Below are positions 1-7,501 of a stretch of DNA of 16,709 nt, in pieces (position 1 is the first letter of the stretch; each line of letters begins with the position of its first letter). Below the pieces are notes generated by a model. The model ran no database searches and was not told where the DNA came from. It saw only the letters and a list, made by a program, of their open reading frames with translations. Made by a program: the position numbers and the translations under genes. Origin of the DNA: an uncultured beta proteobacterium (GTDB lineage Bacteria; Pseudomonadota; Gammaproteobacteria; Burkholderiales; SG8-39); NCBI GenBank assembly GCA_902826155.1, contig CADEDU010000010.1:76455-93163 (forward strand). Reading direction: 5' to 3'.

Positions 1-26
1 GCGGTACAGGCCAGGCGCCGGGAGCG

Positions 27-40
27 CGCGCCGAAGCGCG
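27..40 (-). terminator. UUCG-tetraloop hairpin after the HD-GYP gene
   Basis: On the minus strand the sequence reads CGCGC-TTCG-GCGCG, a perfect 5-bp GC stem closed by a C(UUCG)G tetraloop, an exceptionally stable RNA loop. It begins 2 nt after the stop codon of the HD-GYP gene (stop at 45-43). No T-tract follows, so it is not a textbook intrinsic terminator. It may act as a U-less terminator or as a 3'-end stabiliser. A weaker GGCGC/GCGCC stem (14-18 with 28-32) overlaps it and could compete. Confidence 0.4.
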
Positions 41-42
41 GA

Positions 43-1344
43 TCAGTCCTCAGCGCCCGCGACGTAGAAGTACGCCATGCGCGAACGGGTGCTCAGATAC
101 TCCAGCACCTCAGTCGGCAATTCGCCCGGACGAACACCGCGCACGATCTTCGTCTGCGGTTCCTGCTGCAAGTCGAGCACCGGCGCTTCGTCGCGCGGGA
201 TCTCGGGCGCATAGAGCGTGAGGGTCGGACGCAGCGTGTCGGAGTGGTTGATCGACACCACCATGCCCAGCCCGCCGTTGGAAAGCTCCACCACCGTGCC
301 GGGCGGATAGACGCCCATTACCTTGACGAAGCGCGCGAGCACCGTCGGCTCGAAGTGCGCGTTCTCGCTCCGGAATAACCGGGCGATCGCCTCGGCGGGC
401 GTGAGCGCGTCTTTCACGCGCAGCGGATTGCACAGATTGTCGTAGCGGTTCACCAGCGCAACGATGCGCGCCGCGAGCGGGATCGCGGCTCCGGCCAACC
501 CGCGCGGATAGCCCGAACCGTCCCAGCGCTCGTGGTGCATCGACAGTGCCGCGCGTGCCGCCGGGCCCAATGCCGGCAACCGTTTGACGATGCCCTCGCC
601 GTACTCGACGTGCAGGCGAAACAGCGTCTCCTCGGCGCGCGATCGTTCGCCATCGGTCTTCTGCTTCACGACATCCTGGATCTGCAGCTTGCCGATGTCG
701 TGGTAGAGCGCCCCGACCGCCATGTCGCGCAGCGCACCCGCCTCCATGCCGCAGGTCTTGCCGAGCAGCAGACTCAGCAGCATCACGTTCACGCCATGCG
801 CGTACTGGCTTGCGTGCGCAGTGCGCTCCGAGAGCAGCATCAAACTCACTTCGCCGTCGGAGTTGAACGCGCCGGCGGCTTCGCCCACCAACGACGACGT
901 TTTCTCCATCGCCGCCTGCGGTTGCGCAAACACCACCGCGAACGCCTCGCGCAGTTCCTTGGTTGCGGCCAGGTACGCCTGCTCGGCGCGCGCGGCCCGC
1001 TGACGCGCCGCCACGGCGAGTGCCCGGCGGGCTTCCCGTTCGGCCTTGGCCTGTGCCCGCAACGCGGCAGCCTCGGCCTGGGCGGCGGCATCGCGGAGCG
1101 CCTCGGCGGACGGCGCCTCAGGTTGTTCGGGCAAAGGCTCAGTCGTGGACGCTTGGGCGCACCACAGCACATCGGTCATCCCCAGCGCGCGGATGATCGC
1201 GATCTCGTGGTCCGAGGCCAGATTGAACTCGTTCAGCATGAACGGGTGATCGAGCCAGCGCTCGGCCAGCGAGACGTGCATGCCCGGTCGCAGCCGATCG
1301 ATCGGAATGCGCACGAATTGCTTTTTTCGTCCCCAGAAGCCCAT
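43..1344 (-). CDS. HD-GYP cyclic-di-GMP phosphodiesterase with DUF3391-type N-terminus
   Basis: 433 aa. HD-GYP proteins hydrolyse the second messenger cyclic-di-GMP, using a bimetal centre in the cytoplasm. The N-terminal 60 or so residues (RIPIDRLRPGMHV, then LDHPFMLNEF) resemble the DUF3391 module that often precedes HD-GYP domains. Residues about 78-135 are very rich in Ala, Glu and Arg and look like a coiled-coil linker. The HD-GYP core spans about 180-345: H183, HDIGK at 215-219, H245, HH at 270-271, and DGSGYP at 275-280. All hallmark residues are present, so the protein should be active. I see no membrane segment and no sensory domain beyond the N-terminus. The ATG at 1344 has no clear Shine-Dalgarno sequence. 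The gene stands alone, divergent from the monooxygenase pair, and its link to the metabolic genes is probably only positional. Confidence 0.92.
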   Translation of the reverse strand: MGFWGRKKQFVRIPIDRLRPGMHVSLAERWLDHPFMLNEFNLASDHEIAIIRALGMTDVLWCAQASTTEPLPEQPEAPSAEALRDAAAQAEAAALRAQAKAEREARRALAVAARQRAARAEQAYLAATKELREAFAVVFAQPQAAMEKTSSLVGEAAGAFNSDGEVSLMLLSERTAHASQYAHGVNVMLLSLLLGKTCGMEAGALRDMAVGALYHDIGKLQIQDVVKQKTDGERSRAEETLFRLHVEYGEGIVKRLPALGPAARAALSMHHERWDGSGYPRGLAGAAIPLAARIVALVNRYDNLCNPLRVKDALTPAEAIARLFRSENAHFEPTVLARFVKVMGVYPPGTVVELSNGGLGMVVSINHSDTLRPTLTLYAPEIPRDEAPVLDLQQEPQTKIVRGVRPGELPTEVLEYLSTRSRMAYFYVAGAED

Positions 1345-1509
1345 GGGGCGATTGTGCCGTCGGATCGAGGGAGCCCGGGGTGTTGCGCGGGTGGAGATGG
1401 GGCAGATTGCCTGCGTACAAGGTTGAATCGATCGTCGCGGTGATTGGTGGCATGGCCGGGGACGGGCTCACGTAGACTTCAGGCTCGGACCCTCCGCTGA
1501 CGCAAAGCC

Positions 1510-1527
1510 CGTCGCGTCCACGCGACG
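1510..1527. promoter_or_regulatory. 18-bp dyad just upstream of the Baeyer-Villiger gene
   Basis: CGTCGCGT-CC-ACGCGACG is a perfect inverted repeat with 8-bp arms and a 2-bp centre. It ends 24 nt before the ATG at 1552 and just before the probable ribosome-binding site (AAGGAA, about 1535-1540). The size suits an operator for a dimeric repressor. As RNA it could also form a 7-bp stem with a 4-nt loop. No cognate regulator gene is adjacent, and I could not place a convincing -35/-10 pair in 1345-1509. Confidence 0.4.
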
Positions 1528-1551
1528 CACGCCGAAGGAACAGCCCGACCC

Positions 1552-3261
1552 ATGGACACCCTCGAACGCCCGGCCACCTCGGTCACTTCGCTCGACGCCG
1601 TCATCATCGGCGCCGGTTTCGCCGGTCTGTATCAACTGCACCGCCTGCGCGATCGGCTCGGGCTGTCGGTGCAGGTGCTCGAAGCGGCCGACGATCTAGG
1701 CGGCACCTGGCACTGGAACCGCTACCCGGGCGCGCGCTGTGATTCCGAGAGCCACGCGTACAACTATTTCTTCTCCAAGGAGTTGCTCGAGGAATGGTCG
1801 TGGTCGGAGCGCTACCCCGAGCAGCCCGAGATCATCCGTTACCTGGGTTTCGTCGCGAACAAGTTCGACCTGCGACGCAGCATCCGATTCGACAAGCGCG
1901 TCACCACCGCGCGGTTCGACGAGGCATCGAACCAGTGGAGCATCGAAACGGCCACGGGTGATCGCTATCGTGCAACCTATCTGGTCAGCGCGGTCGGCTG
2001 CCTCTCGGCGGCGAACATCCCCGCGATTCCCGGCCTCGATGCGTTCGCGGGCAAGTGGTATCACACCGGCGAATGGCCGAAGCAAGGCGTCGATTTCACC
2101 GGGAAGCGCGTCGGACAGGTCGGCACCGGCTCCACCGGCATCCAGGCCGCGCCGGTCATCGCGCGCACGGCGGCGCATCTCACCGTGTTCCAGCGCACCG
2201 CGAACTACAGCGTGCCTGCGCGTAACGGCCCGCTCACGCCGGAGTTCAAACGCTACGTGCGCGAGCGTCACGACGAGATCGCCGCAGTGGTGCACTCGAC
2301 GCCCAACGGTCATGCGTTTCGCATCGCCGAGCGCAAGGTGTTCGATGTGACCGATGCCGAACGCGAAAAGATCTATGAGGAGGCCTGGGCCAAAGGCGGT
2401 CTGCAGTTCCGCGCAAGCTTCCAAGACATCCTGTTCGACAAAGCGGCGAACGACACGGCAGCGGAATTTCTCAAGAACAAGATCCGCGAAATCGTGCGCG
2501 ACCCGAAGACGGCCGCGGCACTCGCCAACATCGATCATCCGTATGCCGGCAAGCGCCCGCCGATCGATACCGGCTATTTCGAGACGTTCAATCGCGACAA
2601 CGTGTCGCTCGTCGATCTGCGCGCCGACCCGATCGAATGCGTCACACCGCGCGGCATCAAGACGCGGAGCGCCGAGCATCCGCTCGACATCATCGTGTTC
2701 GCCACCGGGTTCGATGCGATGACCGGCCCGCTGCTGAACATCGACATCCGCGGCCGCGATGGACTACCGCTGCGCGATCTGTGGCGCGACGGTCCGAAAA
2801 CGTACCTCGGCTTGCAGATGCCCGGCTTCCCGAATCTGTTCACGGTTACCGGGCCGGGCAGCCCCTCGGTACTCACCAACATGCCGGTCGCGATCGAGCA
2901 GCACGTCGAATGGATCACCGATTGCATCGATCATCTGCGCCGCAACGGCCTGGCCACGATCGAAGCCAGTGCGGACGCGACCGAGCGCTGGGGCGCGCAT
3001 GTCAACGAGGTCGCGCACCTCACTTTGCTGCCGACGGTACCGCACTCGTGGTACCTCGGCGCGAACGTGGCAGGCAAGCCGCGCGTGTTCATGCCGTACG
3101 CCGGCGGGCTGATCCGCTATCGGGCGATCTGCAAAGACGTAGTGGATAAGCAGTACGAAGGCTTCGTCACCAGGCGTGGTGGTGAGGTGCGCACAGACAC
3201 CGACGGCGCACGCCGTCAGTCGTTCGCGGCGGTAACGGCTTCGGGCGCCCCTGGAGTCTGA
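1552..3261 (+). CDS. Flavin-containing Baeyer-Villiger-type monooxygenase
   Basis: 569 aa, a normal length for a type I Baeyer-Villiger monooxygenase (cyclohexanone or phenylacetone monooxygenase group). These enzymes use NADPH, FAD and O2 to turn ketones into esters or lactones. Visible marks are the FAD-binding GAGFAG (20-25), [15 protein letters not shown] (50-64), the Baeyer-Villiger fingerprint F-x-G-x3-H-x3-W-P as [12 protein letters not shown] (165-176), the NADPH-binding GTGSTG (191-196), and FATGFD (383-388). R335 in [11 protein letters not shown] matches the active-site arginine that stabilises the peroxyflavin in cyclohexanone monooxygenase. The ATG at 1552 has AAGGAA upstream. It lies 13 nt before the aromatic hydroxylase gene on the same strand, so the two are probably co-transcribed. 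The natural ketone cannot be read from the sequence. Family assignment is firm; substrate is unknown. Confidence 0.95.
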   Translation: MDTLERPATSVTSLDAVIIGAGFAGLYQLHRLRDRLGLSVQVLEAADDLGGTWHWNRYPGARCDSESHAYNYFFSKELLEEWSWSERYPEQPEIIRYLGFVANKFDLRRSIRFDKRVTTARFDEASNQWSIETATGDRYRATYLVSAVGCLSAANIPAIPGLDAFAGKWYHTGEWPKQGVDFTGKRVGQVGTGSTGIQAAPVIARTAAHLTVFQRTANYSVPARNGPLTPEFKRYVRERHDEIAAVVHSTPNGHAFRIAERKVFDVTDAEREKIYEEAWAKGGLQFRASFQDILFDKAANDTAAEFLKNKIREIVRDPKTAAALANIDHPYAGKRPPIDTGYFETFNRDNVSLVDLRADPIECVTPRGIKTRSAEHPLDIIVFATGFDAMTGPLLNIDIRGRDGLPLRDLWRDGPKTYLGLQMPGFPNLFTVTGPGSPSVLTNMPVAIEQHVEWITDCIDHLRRNGLATIEASADATERWGAHVNEVAHLTLLPTVPHSWYLGANVAGKPRVFMPYAGGLIRYRAICKDVVDKQYEGFVTRRGGEVRTDTDGARRQSFAAVTASGAPGV

Positions 3262-3262
3262 C

Positions 3263-3281
3263 CGTGCACGGCACGTGCACG
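3263..3281 (+). promoter_or_regulatory. Hairpin covering the hydroxylase start codon
   Basis: CGTGCACG-GCA-CGTGCACG: an 8-bp self-complementary word repeated directly with a 3-nt spacer, so the two copies pair as an 8-bp stem with a GCA loop. It begins 2 nt after the TGA of the upstream monooxygenase and includes both candidate GTG starts of the next gene (3275 and the first base of the one at 3281). A GGAG at 3252-3255 lies inside the upstream coding end. A ribosome finishing the first gene could open the stem, so translational coupling is plausible. Confidence 0.5.
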
Positions 3282-4891
3282 TGACCACGACATCGGTTCT
3301 CATCGCAGGCGGCGGCCCCACCGGCCTCACGCTGGCGATCGATCTGGGCAGGCGCGGCGTGCCGTGCGTGCTGCTCGAGCGCAATCCGGCGCCCTCGAAG
3401 CTGCCGAAGATGGAACGCTGCAATGCCCGGACGATGGAAATCTATCGGCGTCTGGGCATTGCCGAGCGCATTCGCGCGGCGGGCTATCCGGCCGACAACA
3501 CGATGGACGTGTTCATCTGCACGCGGCTCGTCGATCCGCCCATCCTCCATTTGCCCTACCCGTCGGTTAGCGAGGCGAAGCGCCTGATCGCGGCGACGCG
3601 CGACGCCTCTATGCCGCTCGAGCCGTATCAGCTCATCTCGCAGTACACGCTCGAACCGATCCTCAAATCGGAGGCCGAGTCATTGCCCGCGGTCAGCGTG
3701 CGGTTCGGGTGCGAGTTGGTCGAATTCGTCGAAGACGACTCCGGGGTGAGCGCCACGTTGCGCCATGCCGATGGACGCACCGAGTCGATCCGCGCGCAAT
3801 ATCTCGCCGGCTGCGACGGCGGTGCGAGCTTCGTGCGCAAGCAGCTCGGCATCGCGCTCGAGGGCGACGCCAACATCCGGCAGCTCTATCAGGCGCTGTT
3901 TCGCAGCGACGATCTGTACGCGCGCATTCCGATCGGACGCGGACGGCATTATCACTTTGCCGATGCACGCTACTCGCAGATCGTCGTGCAGGACAGCTGC
4001 CGGCACTTCACGCTGCACACCATGGCCGAGCGGGCCGAAGACGTGCCGGACATCTTTCGCGAGTTGGTCGGCTTTCCGATCGAGTTCGAAACCTTGTACG
4101 TCGGTCCGTGGCGTCAGAATCTGCTTTGCGCCACGCGCTTCACGAGCGAACGCGGACGCGTGTTTCTCGCCGGCGATGCAGCGCATCTGGTCATTCCCAC
4201 CGGCGGGCTCGGCATGAACACCGGCGTGGGCGAGGCGATAGATCTGGGCTGGAAACTCTGGGGCACCCTCGCGGGTTGGGGCGGTCGGGAGCTGCTGCCC
4301 GCCTATGACGCCGAGCGCCGTCCGATCGGCGCGCGCAATGTTGCGGCCTCGCGCTATGCCGCCGATGGCCGGCGCGTATGGCGCTCGATGCTCAAGCCGT
4401 GGATCGCCGAAGACTCCGATCGCGGCAGCGCGCATCGCGAAGAGATCCGCAGCGTCACCGATGTCGAGCAGCGCAAGACCAACGAGATGATCGGCATTGA
4501 ACTCGCCTATCGTTACGTCGGCTCACCACTCATCGTCGACGAACCGGGCGGCCCCGATCCGAATGCGATCGTCTATCTGCCTTCGAGTTGGCCTGGGGCG
4601 CGACTGCCGCACGTGTGGCTCGGCGACAGCTCGGCGCCGCAGGACCGCATTGCCGATGGTTTTACGTTGTTCTCGCTGCGCGGATCCATCGATGACAGCG
4701 CGATGCGCAACGCGTTTGCCCGCTTGGGCGCACCCTACACAAAGCTCGCGATCGATGATGCGCACGCGCGTGACGTGTACGGATGCAGCCTCATGCTGCT
4801 GCGGCCTGACCTGCACATCGCCTGGCGCGGCGAGGCGCCGCCTGCGAACGTCGATGCGATCGCACGGCGCGTGACTGGTCACGACGCGTAG
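3275..4891 (+). CDS. FAD-dependent aromatic hydroxylase (PHBH-fold, MhpA/TfdB-like)
   Basis: 538 aa, cytoplasmic single-component (group A) flavoprotein monooxygenase. This family hydroxylates phenolic rings with NAD(P)H, FAD and O2. Visible marks are the dinucleotide-binding GGGPTG (12-17) followed by an acidic strand end (LLER, 33-36), the CDGGAS motif (180-185) that contacts FAD and NAD(P)H, and the second FAD motif [19 protein letters not shown] (299-317). A C-terminal thioredoxin-like segment (from about 450) ends in [14 protein letters not shown], as in phenol hydroxylase-type members. The start is GTG at 3275 or GTG at 3281; neither has a well-spaced Shine-Dalgarno, and both lie in a hairpin. 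It follows the Baeyer-Villiger gene by 13 nt. It is most like MhpA, TfdB or resorcinol-hydroxylase-type enzymes. The phenolic substrate is not determinable here, and the conserved core looks intact. Confidence 0.93.
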   Translation: MHVTTTSVLIAGGGPTGLTLAIDLGRRGVPCVLLERNPAPSKLPKMERCNARTMEIYRRLGIAERIRAAGYPADNTMDVFICTRLVDPPILHLPYPSVSEAKRLIAATRDASMPLEPYQLISQYTLEPILKSEAESLPAVSVRFGCELVEFVEDDSGVSATLRHADGRTESIRAQYLAGCDGGASFVRKQLGIALEGDANIRQLYQALFRSDDLYARIPIGRGRHYHFADARYSQIVVQDSCRHFTLHTMAERAEDVPDIFRELVGFPIEFETLYVGPWRQNLLCATRFTSERGRVFLAGDAAHLVIPTGGLGMNTGVGEAIDLGWKLWGTLAGWGGRELLPAYDAERRPIGARNVAASRYAADGRRVWRSMLKPWIAEDSDRGSAHREEIRSVTDVEQRKTNEMIGIELAYRYVGSPLIVDEPGGPDPNAIVYLPSSWPGARLPHVWLGDSSAPQDRIADGFTLFSLRGSIDDSAMRNAFARLGAPYTKLAIDDAHARDVYGCSLMLLRPDLHIAWRGEAPPANVDAIARRVTGHDA

Positions 4892-4908
4892 CTCTCACCA
4901 CACGACGC

Positions 4909-4931
4909 GCTGGGGAGGCTGTGCCCCCAGC
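4909..4931. terminator. Bidirectional hairpin between convergent genes
   Basis: GCTGGGG (4909-4915) and CCCCAGC (4925-4931) form a perfect 7-bp stem with a 9-nt loop. It sits between the stop of the plus-strand hydroxylase (4891) and the stop of the minus-strand small secreted protein (4949). There is no T-tract on either strand. Position and stability suggest a shared transcription end. Confidence 0.5.
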
Positions 4932-4948
4932 AACGTCGATGCAGCGTG

Positions 4949-5098
4949 CTACTTGCGCGCTTCGGACATGCACCGTTCCTTGGCCGCGCCAGTCAGGTTC
5001 TCGCAGTCCTTTGCGGTGGACTGTGCGAATGCGGCGCCTGCGAGTCCAAAGACGGCGAAGGCACAAGCGGCGAGCGAAGAGGCAATGAATTTCCGCAT
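4949..5098 (-). CDS. Small secreted cysteine-pair protein, unknown function
   Basis: 49 aa, beginning MRKFIASSLAACAFAVFG and ending LTGAAKERCMSEARK. GGAG lies 7 nt before the ATG. Residues 1-25 form a clear Sec signal peptide: a basic start (MRKF), a hydrophobic stretch and an AFA cleavage site before Q26. LAAC at 9-12 resembles a lipobox but lies too early to be convincing. The mature peptide would be only about 24 residues, Lys/Glu-rich, with two cysteines 11 residues apart (C32, C43) that could form a disulfide. The D-C-x-x-L-T-G-x-A-K-x-x-C pattern recalls short PsiF-like or other small periplasmic proteins of betaproteobacteria, but I cannot name the family with confidence. It is monocistronic, with a 315-bp non-coding region upstream and a hairpin downstream. 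Function is unknown. Confidence 0.72.
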   Translation of the reverse strand: MRKFIASSLAACAFAVFGLAGAAFAQSTAKDCENLTGAAKERCMSEARK

Positions 5099-5413
5099 AG
5101 CAGTTCTCCATGTTTTGAGGGAAGCCGACGCGCATGCGCCGGTACTGCTACGAACGCGTATGCCGCGCGAAGATCCGCGCGGTCAGCGTGAGCGGGCCGG
5201 ATGTTCGGACGGGCGGAGCGCTGCGTACAAGCGCTCAGTTTCGATCGCGCGCGATGTCGCGATTCATGCCGTTTGCGCTCTTAGCGCGACAACCTTGCAA
5301 GTCGAATGCAAGAGCGCTCTCAGCATTCGACTGGCGTCAAGAAACACGAATCGATCGGGCGACAACCATGACCCTGCTCGCGAAGTGCGATCCGTGCGAG
5401 CGTGGCTGTGCAC
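5099..5413. other. Non-coding interval rich in palindromes
   Basis: 315 bp between the start of the small secreted protein and the stop of the Bug receptor. I find no convincing gene on either strand. It should hold the promoter of the small gene (minus strand), but I could not identify a good -35/-10 pair. It contains several self-complementary words: GCGCATGCGC (5130-5139), a CCGCGC/GCGCGG hairpin (5163-5168 with 5177-5182), ATCGCGCGCGAT (5244-5255), CTTGCAAG (5294-5301) and AGAGCGCTCT (5311-5320). It could carry a structured 5' leader, an sRNA or operators. Most of these words may simply reflect high GC. Confidence 0.5.
5301..5331 (-). terminator. Stem-loop downstream of the Bug receptor gene
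   Basis: GTCGAATGC (5301-5309) and GCATTCGAC (5323-5331) are perfect 9-bp inverted arms. Inside them, AGA/TCT can add three pairs around a GCGC loop. On the minus strand it lies 82 nt past the Bug receptor stop (5414) and is followed by TTGCAAGGTTG, which is only mildly T-rich. Terminator is the simplest reading. An operator or leader structure for the small gene at 4949-5098 is the alternative. Confidence 0.45.
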
Positions 5414-6382
5414 TCAGTCGATTCGCGCGCCGCTCGCCGTGACGACTTCGGCCCAGGCGCGCACTTCGTTCGCGAACTTCACCTGAAACGCCGCTGGCGT
5501 CATGCGGAGGACATCGGCTGCGTTCGCGGCGAACGCTTCCTTCACCTTCGCGCCGTCGAGCGCGCGCGTGAACTCGGCATTGAGTCGCGCGACGATCTCC
5601 GGTGGCGTCTTGGCTGGCGCGAGCACGCCGGTCCACACCACTGCATCGACTCCGGCGACGGTCTCGGAAACCGCGGGAATGTCGGGCAAGTGCGGGGTGC
5701 GCTTGGCCGAGGTCACCGCCAGCGGCACGAGCTTGCCGGCCTTCACGTGTGAAATGAACGCGGGGATCGTCGCGATCGATACCGTCAGCTCGCCGGCGAG
5801 GATGGTCGAGACGGTACTCGCACCACCCTTGAACGGGACGTGGACCAGATCGATTCCCGCTCGCTTTTTCATGCTCTCGAACGCCAGATGCGTGATCGTG
5901 CCGTTGCCAGAAGAGCCATAGGTCAGCTTCCCCGACTCGGCCTTCGCACGTTGAACGAGTTCTCCGATCGATCGAAGGTTGTGCGACGGGTGCGCGACGA
6001 TCAGGAGCGGCGAGGTCGCGATCGAGGCGACGCCGGTGAAATCGCCGACCGGGTCGAACGACAGCTTCTTGTAGAGCGCCGTGACGATCGAGTGCGTCGA
6101 CATGTCGGTGACGAGCAGCGTGTGGCCATCGGGCGCGGCCTTCGCCACCACCTCCGCGCCGATGCTCGAGCCCGCACCGGTGCGGTTCTCGACCACGACC
6201 GGCTGGCCCATGGTGTCGGTCAACTGCTGGGCGATCACGCGCGAAAAGGTGTCGGTCGCTCCACCAGTACCGAAGGGCACGATCAATCTGATCGGTCGCG
6301 TGGATAGCGGCTGCTGGGCTTCGCTCTGTGGCGCAAGCGCGCCCAGGAGAAGCAACGCGATCGCATATGACGTGAGCTTCAT
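5414..6382 (-). CDS. Bug-family (TctC-like) periplasmic solute-binding protein
   Basis: 322 aa from the ATG at 6382, which has AAAGGAGA about 6 nt upstream; an open frame continues upstream but has no matching signal peptide. Residues 1-22 are a Sec signal peptide (MKLTSYAIALLLLGALAP, cleavage after SEA). The mature start has the family hallmarks RPIRLIVPFGTGGATDTFSRV (29-49, binding loop), VVVENRTGAGSSIGAE (62-77), then DGHTLL (85-90) and YGSSGNGT (155-162). Bug proteins bind carboxylates and related small organic acids in the periplasm and feed TctAB-type transporters. No TctA or TctB gene is in the window, so this is an orphan receptor, as is common in Bordetella and relatives. It lies 113 nt downstream of the LysR regulator on the same strand and may be co-transcribed or controlled by it. 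Ligand unknown. Confidence 0.93.
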   Translation of the reverse strand: MKLTSYAIALLLLGALAPQSEAQQPLSTRPIRLIVPFGTGGATDTFSRVIAQQLTDTMGQPVVVENRTGAGSSIGAEVVAKAAPDGHTLLVTDMSTHSIVTALYKKLSFDPVGDFTGVASIATSPLLIVAHPSHNLRSIGELVQRAKAESGKLTYGSSGNGTITHLAFESMKKRAGIDLVHVPFKGGASTVSTILAGELTVSIATIPAFISHVKAGKLVPLAVTSAKRTPHLPDIPAVSETVAGVDAVVWTGVLAPAKTPPEIVARLNAEFTRALDGAKVKEAFAANAADVLRMTPAAFQVKFANEVRAWAEVVTASGARID

Positions 6383-6495
6383 GGCCTGTCTCCTTTGGTC
6401 GTTGAGTTTGAAGCGACTGCACCTCGATGTTAGTCGCCTTGAAGACCGCCGCGTAGCCCCCGCTTGCTGAGCGCTTGTGCTCGAATCTGTGAGCG

Positions 6496-7404
6496 CTAGA
6501 CGGGCGCGAAGTCGGCATCCCCGCGCGCACGCCGCACCAGCCACGCGGCGAAGTCGCGGATGAACGGTTGCGAACGCCCGGCTTCGGACAACACGAGATG
6601 GTAGGTTTCATCTGGCACGCGCAGCGCGAACGGCGCACGCAACACGTCGACGAAACGCGAATGCTCGAACACCGTGTCGACCACGAGCGCAACCCCGGCA
6701 CCGCGCGCGGCGGCTTCCAGCATCGCCATCACGTCGTCGAACTGCGGTCCGCTCGCCGGCTCGCCCAGGTCGAGCCCCGCCACGCGCAGCCAACGTGACC
6801 ACCGCAGTTGCGGATGACGCAGCAGCGTCACGTGCGCGAGGCGCGCGGGCGTATCGAGCCGCGCACGCTCGATCAGTTGCGGGCTGGCCACCGGATAGAT
6901 GTGCTGAGCGAGCAACGGCCGGCTCATCAGTTCGCCCCAGTCGTCCTCACCGTAGCGGATCGCGATATGCACGCGCTCGCGCATCAGGTCGCTGCGTGCG
7001 TAGCCGGCCGAAAGCAGAAAATCGATGTCGGCGTGCTGCTCCTGGTAGCGCACCAGCTGTTCCGAGAGCCAGGTCGCACTCAGGCCAGGTGGGGCTTGGA
7101 TGCGAATCACCCGTCGCTCGCGCACCTGCGATAAATCGCCCGCCTCTTCGAGTGTGCTGAGCGCGCTGCGCACTTTCACCCAGTAGCGCTCGCCTGCCGC
7201 TGTCAGCGCGATGCTCCGATGACCGCGTTCGAACAACTTCACACCGAGCCGCTGCTCCAGCAGCTTGATCCGGTGACTCACCGCCGAGGGTGTGATCGCC
7301 AGCTCGTCAGCCGCGTGCAGGAAACTGCCATGACGAGCCGCAGCATCGAACGCGGCGATGGCGTGCAACGGCGGGAGGCGTGTAGGGGTGCGCGAGCGCT
7401 TCAT
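6496..7404 (-). CDS. LysR-family transcriptional regulator, GcvA-like
   Basis: 302 aa from the ATG at 7404. A GTG at 7449 would add 15 residues but would run through the repeat described at 7415-7460, so ATG is preferred; neither start has a well-placed Shine-Dalgarno. The N-terminal winged helix-turn-helix covers about 10-70. PPLHAIAAFDAAARHGSF (11-28) and SAVSHRIKLLEQRLGVKLFER (40-60) are typical of the GcvA/AmpR branch. Residues about 98-292 form the two-lobed effector-binding domain. LysR regulators usually act on the divergent gene, here the ThDP enzyme at 7633, and on their own promoter. The Bug receptor gene downstream is a second likely target, so the effector may be the compound the receptor binds or the enzyme uses. 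That link is inferred from position only. Confidence 0.93.
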   Translation of the reverse strand: MKRSRTPTRLPPLHAIAAFDAAARHGSFLHAADELAITPSAVSHRIKLLEQRLGVKLFERGHRSIALTAAGERYWVKVRSALSTLEEAGDLSQVRERRVIRIQAPPGLSATWLSEQLVRYQEQHADIDFLLSAGYARSDLMRERVHIAIRYGEDDWGELMSRPLLAQHIYPVASPQLIERARLDTPARLAHVTLLRHPQLRWSRWLRVAGLDLGEPASGPQFDDVMAMLEAAARGAGVALVVDTVFEHSRFVDVLRAPFALRVPDETYHLVLSEAGRSQPFIRDFAAWLVRRARGDADFAPV

Positions 7405-7414
7405 CGGCGCGAGT

Positions 7415-7460
7415 GTAGCCAACGCTCCCGCGGCTACGAAGCGCAGCACACGTTGGCTAC
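7415..7460. promoter_or_regulatory. Candidate LysR operator: three GTAGCC/GGCTAC repeats
   Basis: GTAGCC (7415-7420), GGCTAC (7432-7437) and GGCTAC (7455-7460) lie between LysR and the divergent ThDP gene. The first and second form an inverted repeat with an 11-bp gap. The first and third extend to perfect 10-bp arms, GTAGCCAACG and CGTTGGCTAC, 26 bp apart. The second and third are direct repeats with a 23-bp period, about two helix turns. Multiple half-sites next to the regulator's own start are what LysR proteins commonly use. Another GTAGCC lies upstream of the Bug gene at 6453-6458, which could be chance. Confidence 0.5.
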
Positions 7461-7471
7461 CCCGACCCGGG

Positions 7472-7501
7472 TTGACTAGTGCCCGCTCGAACAGCTACAA
7501 G
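7472..7501 (+). promoter_or_regulatory. Candidate sigma70 promoter for the ThDP enzyme gene
   Basis: TTGACT (7472-7477) matches the -35 consensus at five of six positions. TACAAG (7496-7501), after an 18-bp spacer, matches the -10 at four of six. It points toward the ThDP gene at 7633 and lies just downstream of the GTAGCC/GGCTAC repeats, as expected for a LysR-activated promoter. It would leave a leader of about 125 nt. Confidence 0.4.

Noticed and set aside
532..1443. 303-codon plus-strand frame opposite the HD-GYP gene
   Set aside because: It is antisense to a clearly conserved gene, has biased Arg/Leu/Gly composition and contains no motif.
1696..2679. 327-codon minus-strand frame opposite the Baeyer-Villiger gene
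   Set aside because: It is antisense to intact catalytic motifs; the open frame follows from GC-rich third positions.
4791..5135. 114-codon minus-strand frame overlapping the small secreted protein
   Set aside because: It is a different frame, Arg-rich and without features; the 49-codon frame has the ribosome-binding site and signal peptide.
6383..6544. N-terminal extension of the Bug receptor frame by 54 residues
   Set aside because: The ATG at 6382 has a strong ribosome-binding site and immediately begins a signal peptide; the extension would bury it and overlap the LysR gene.
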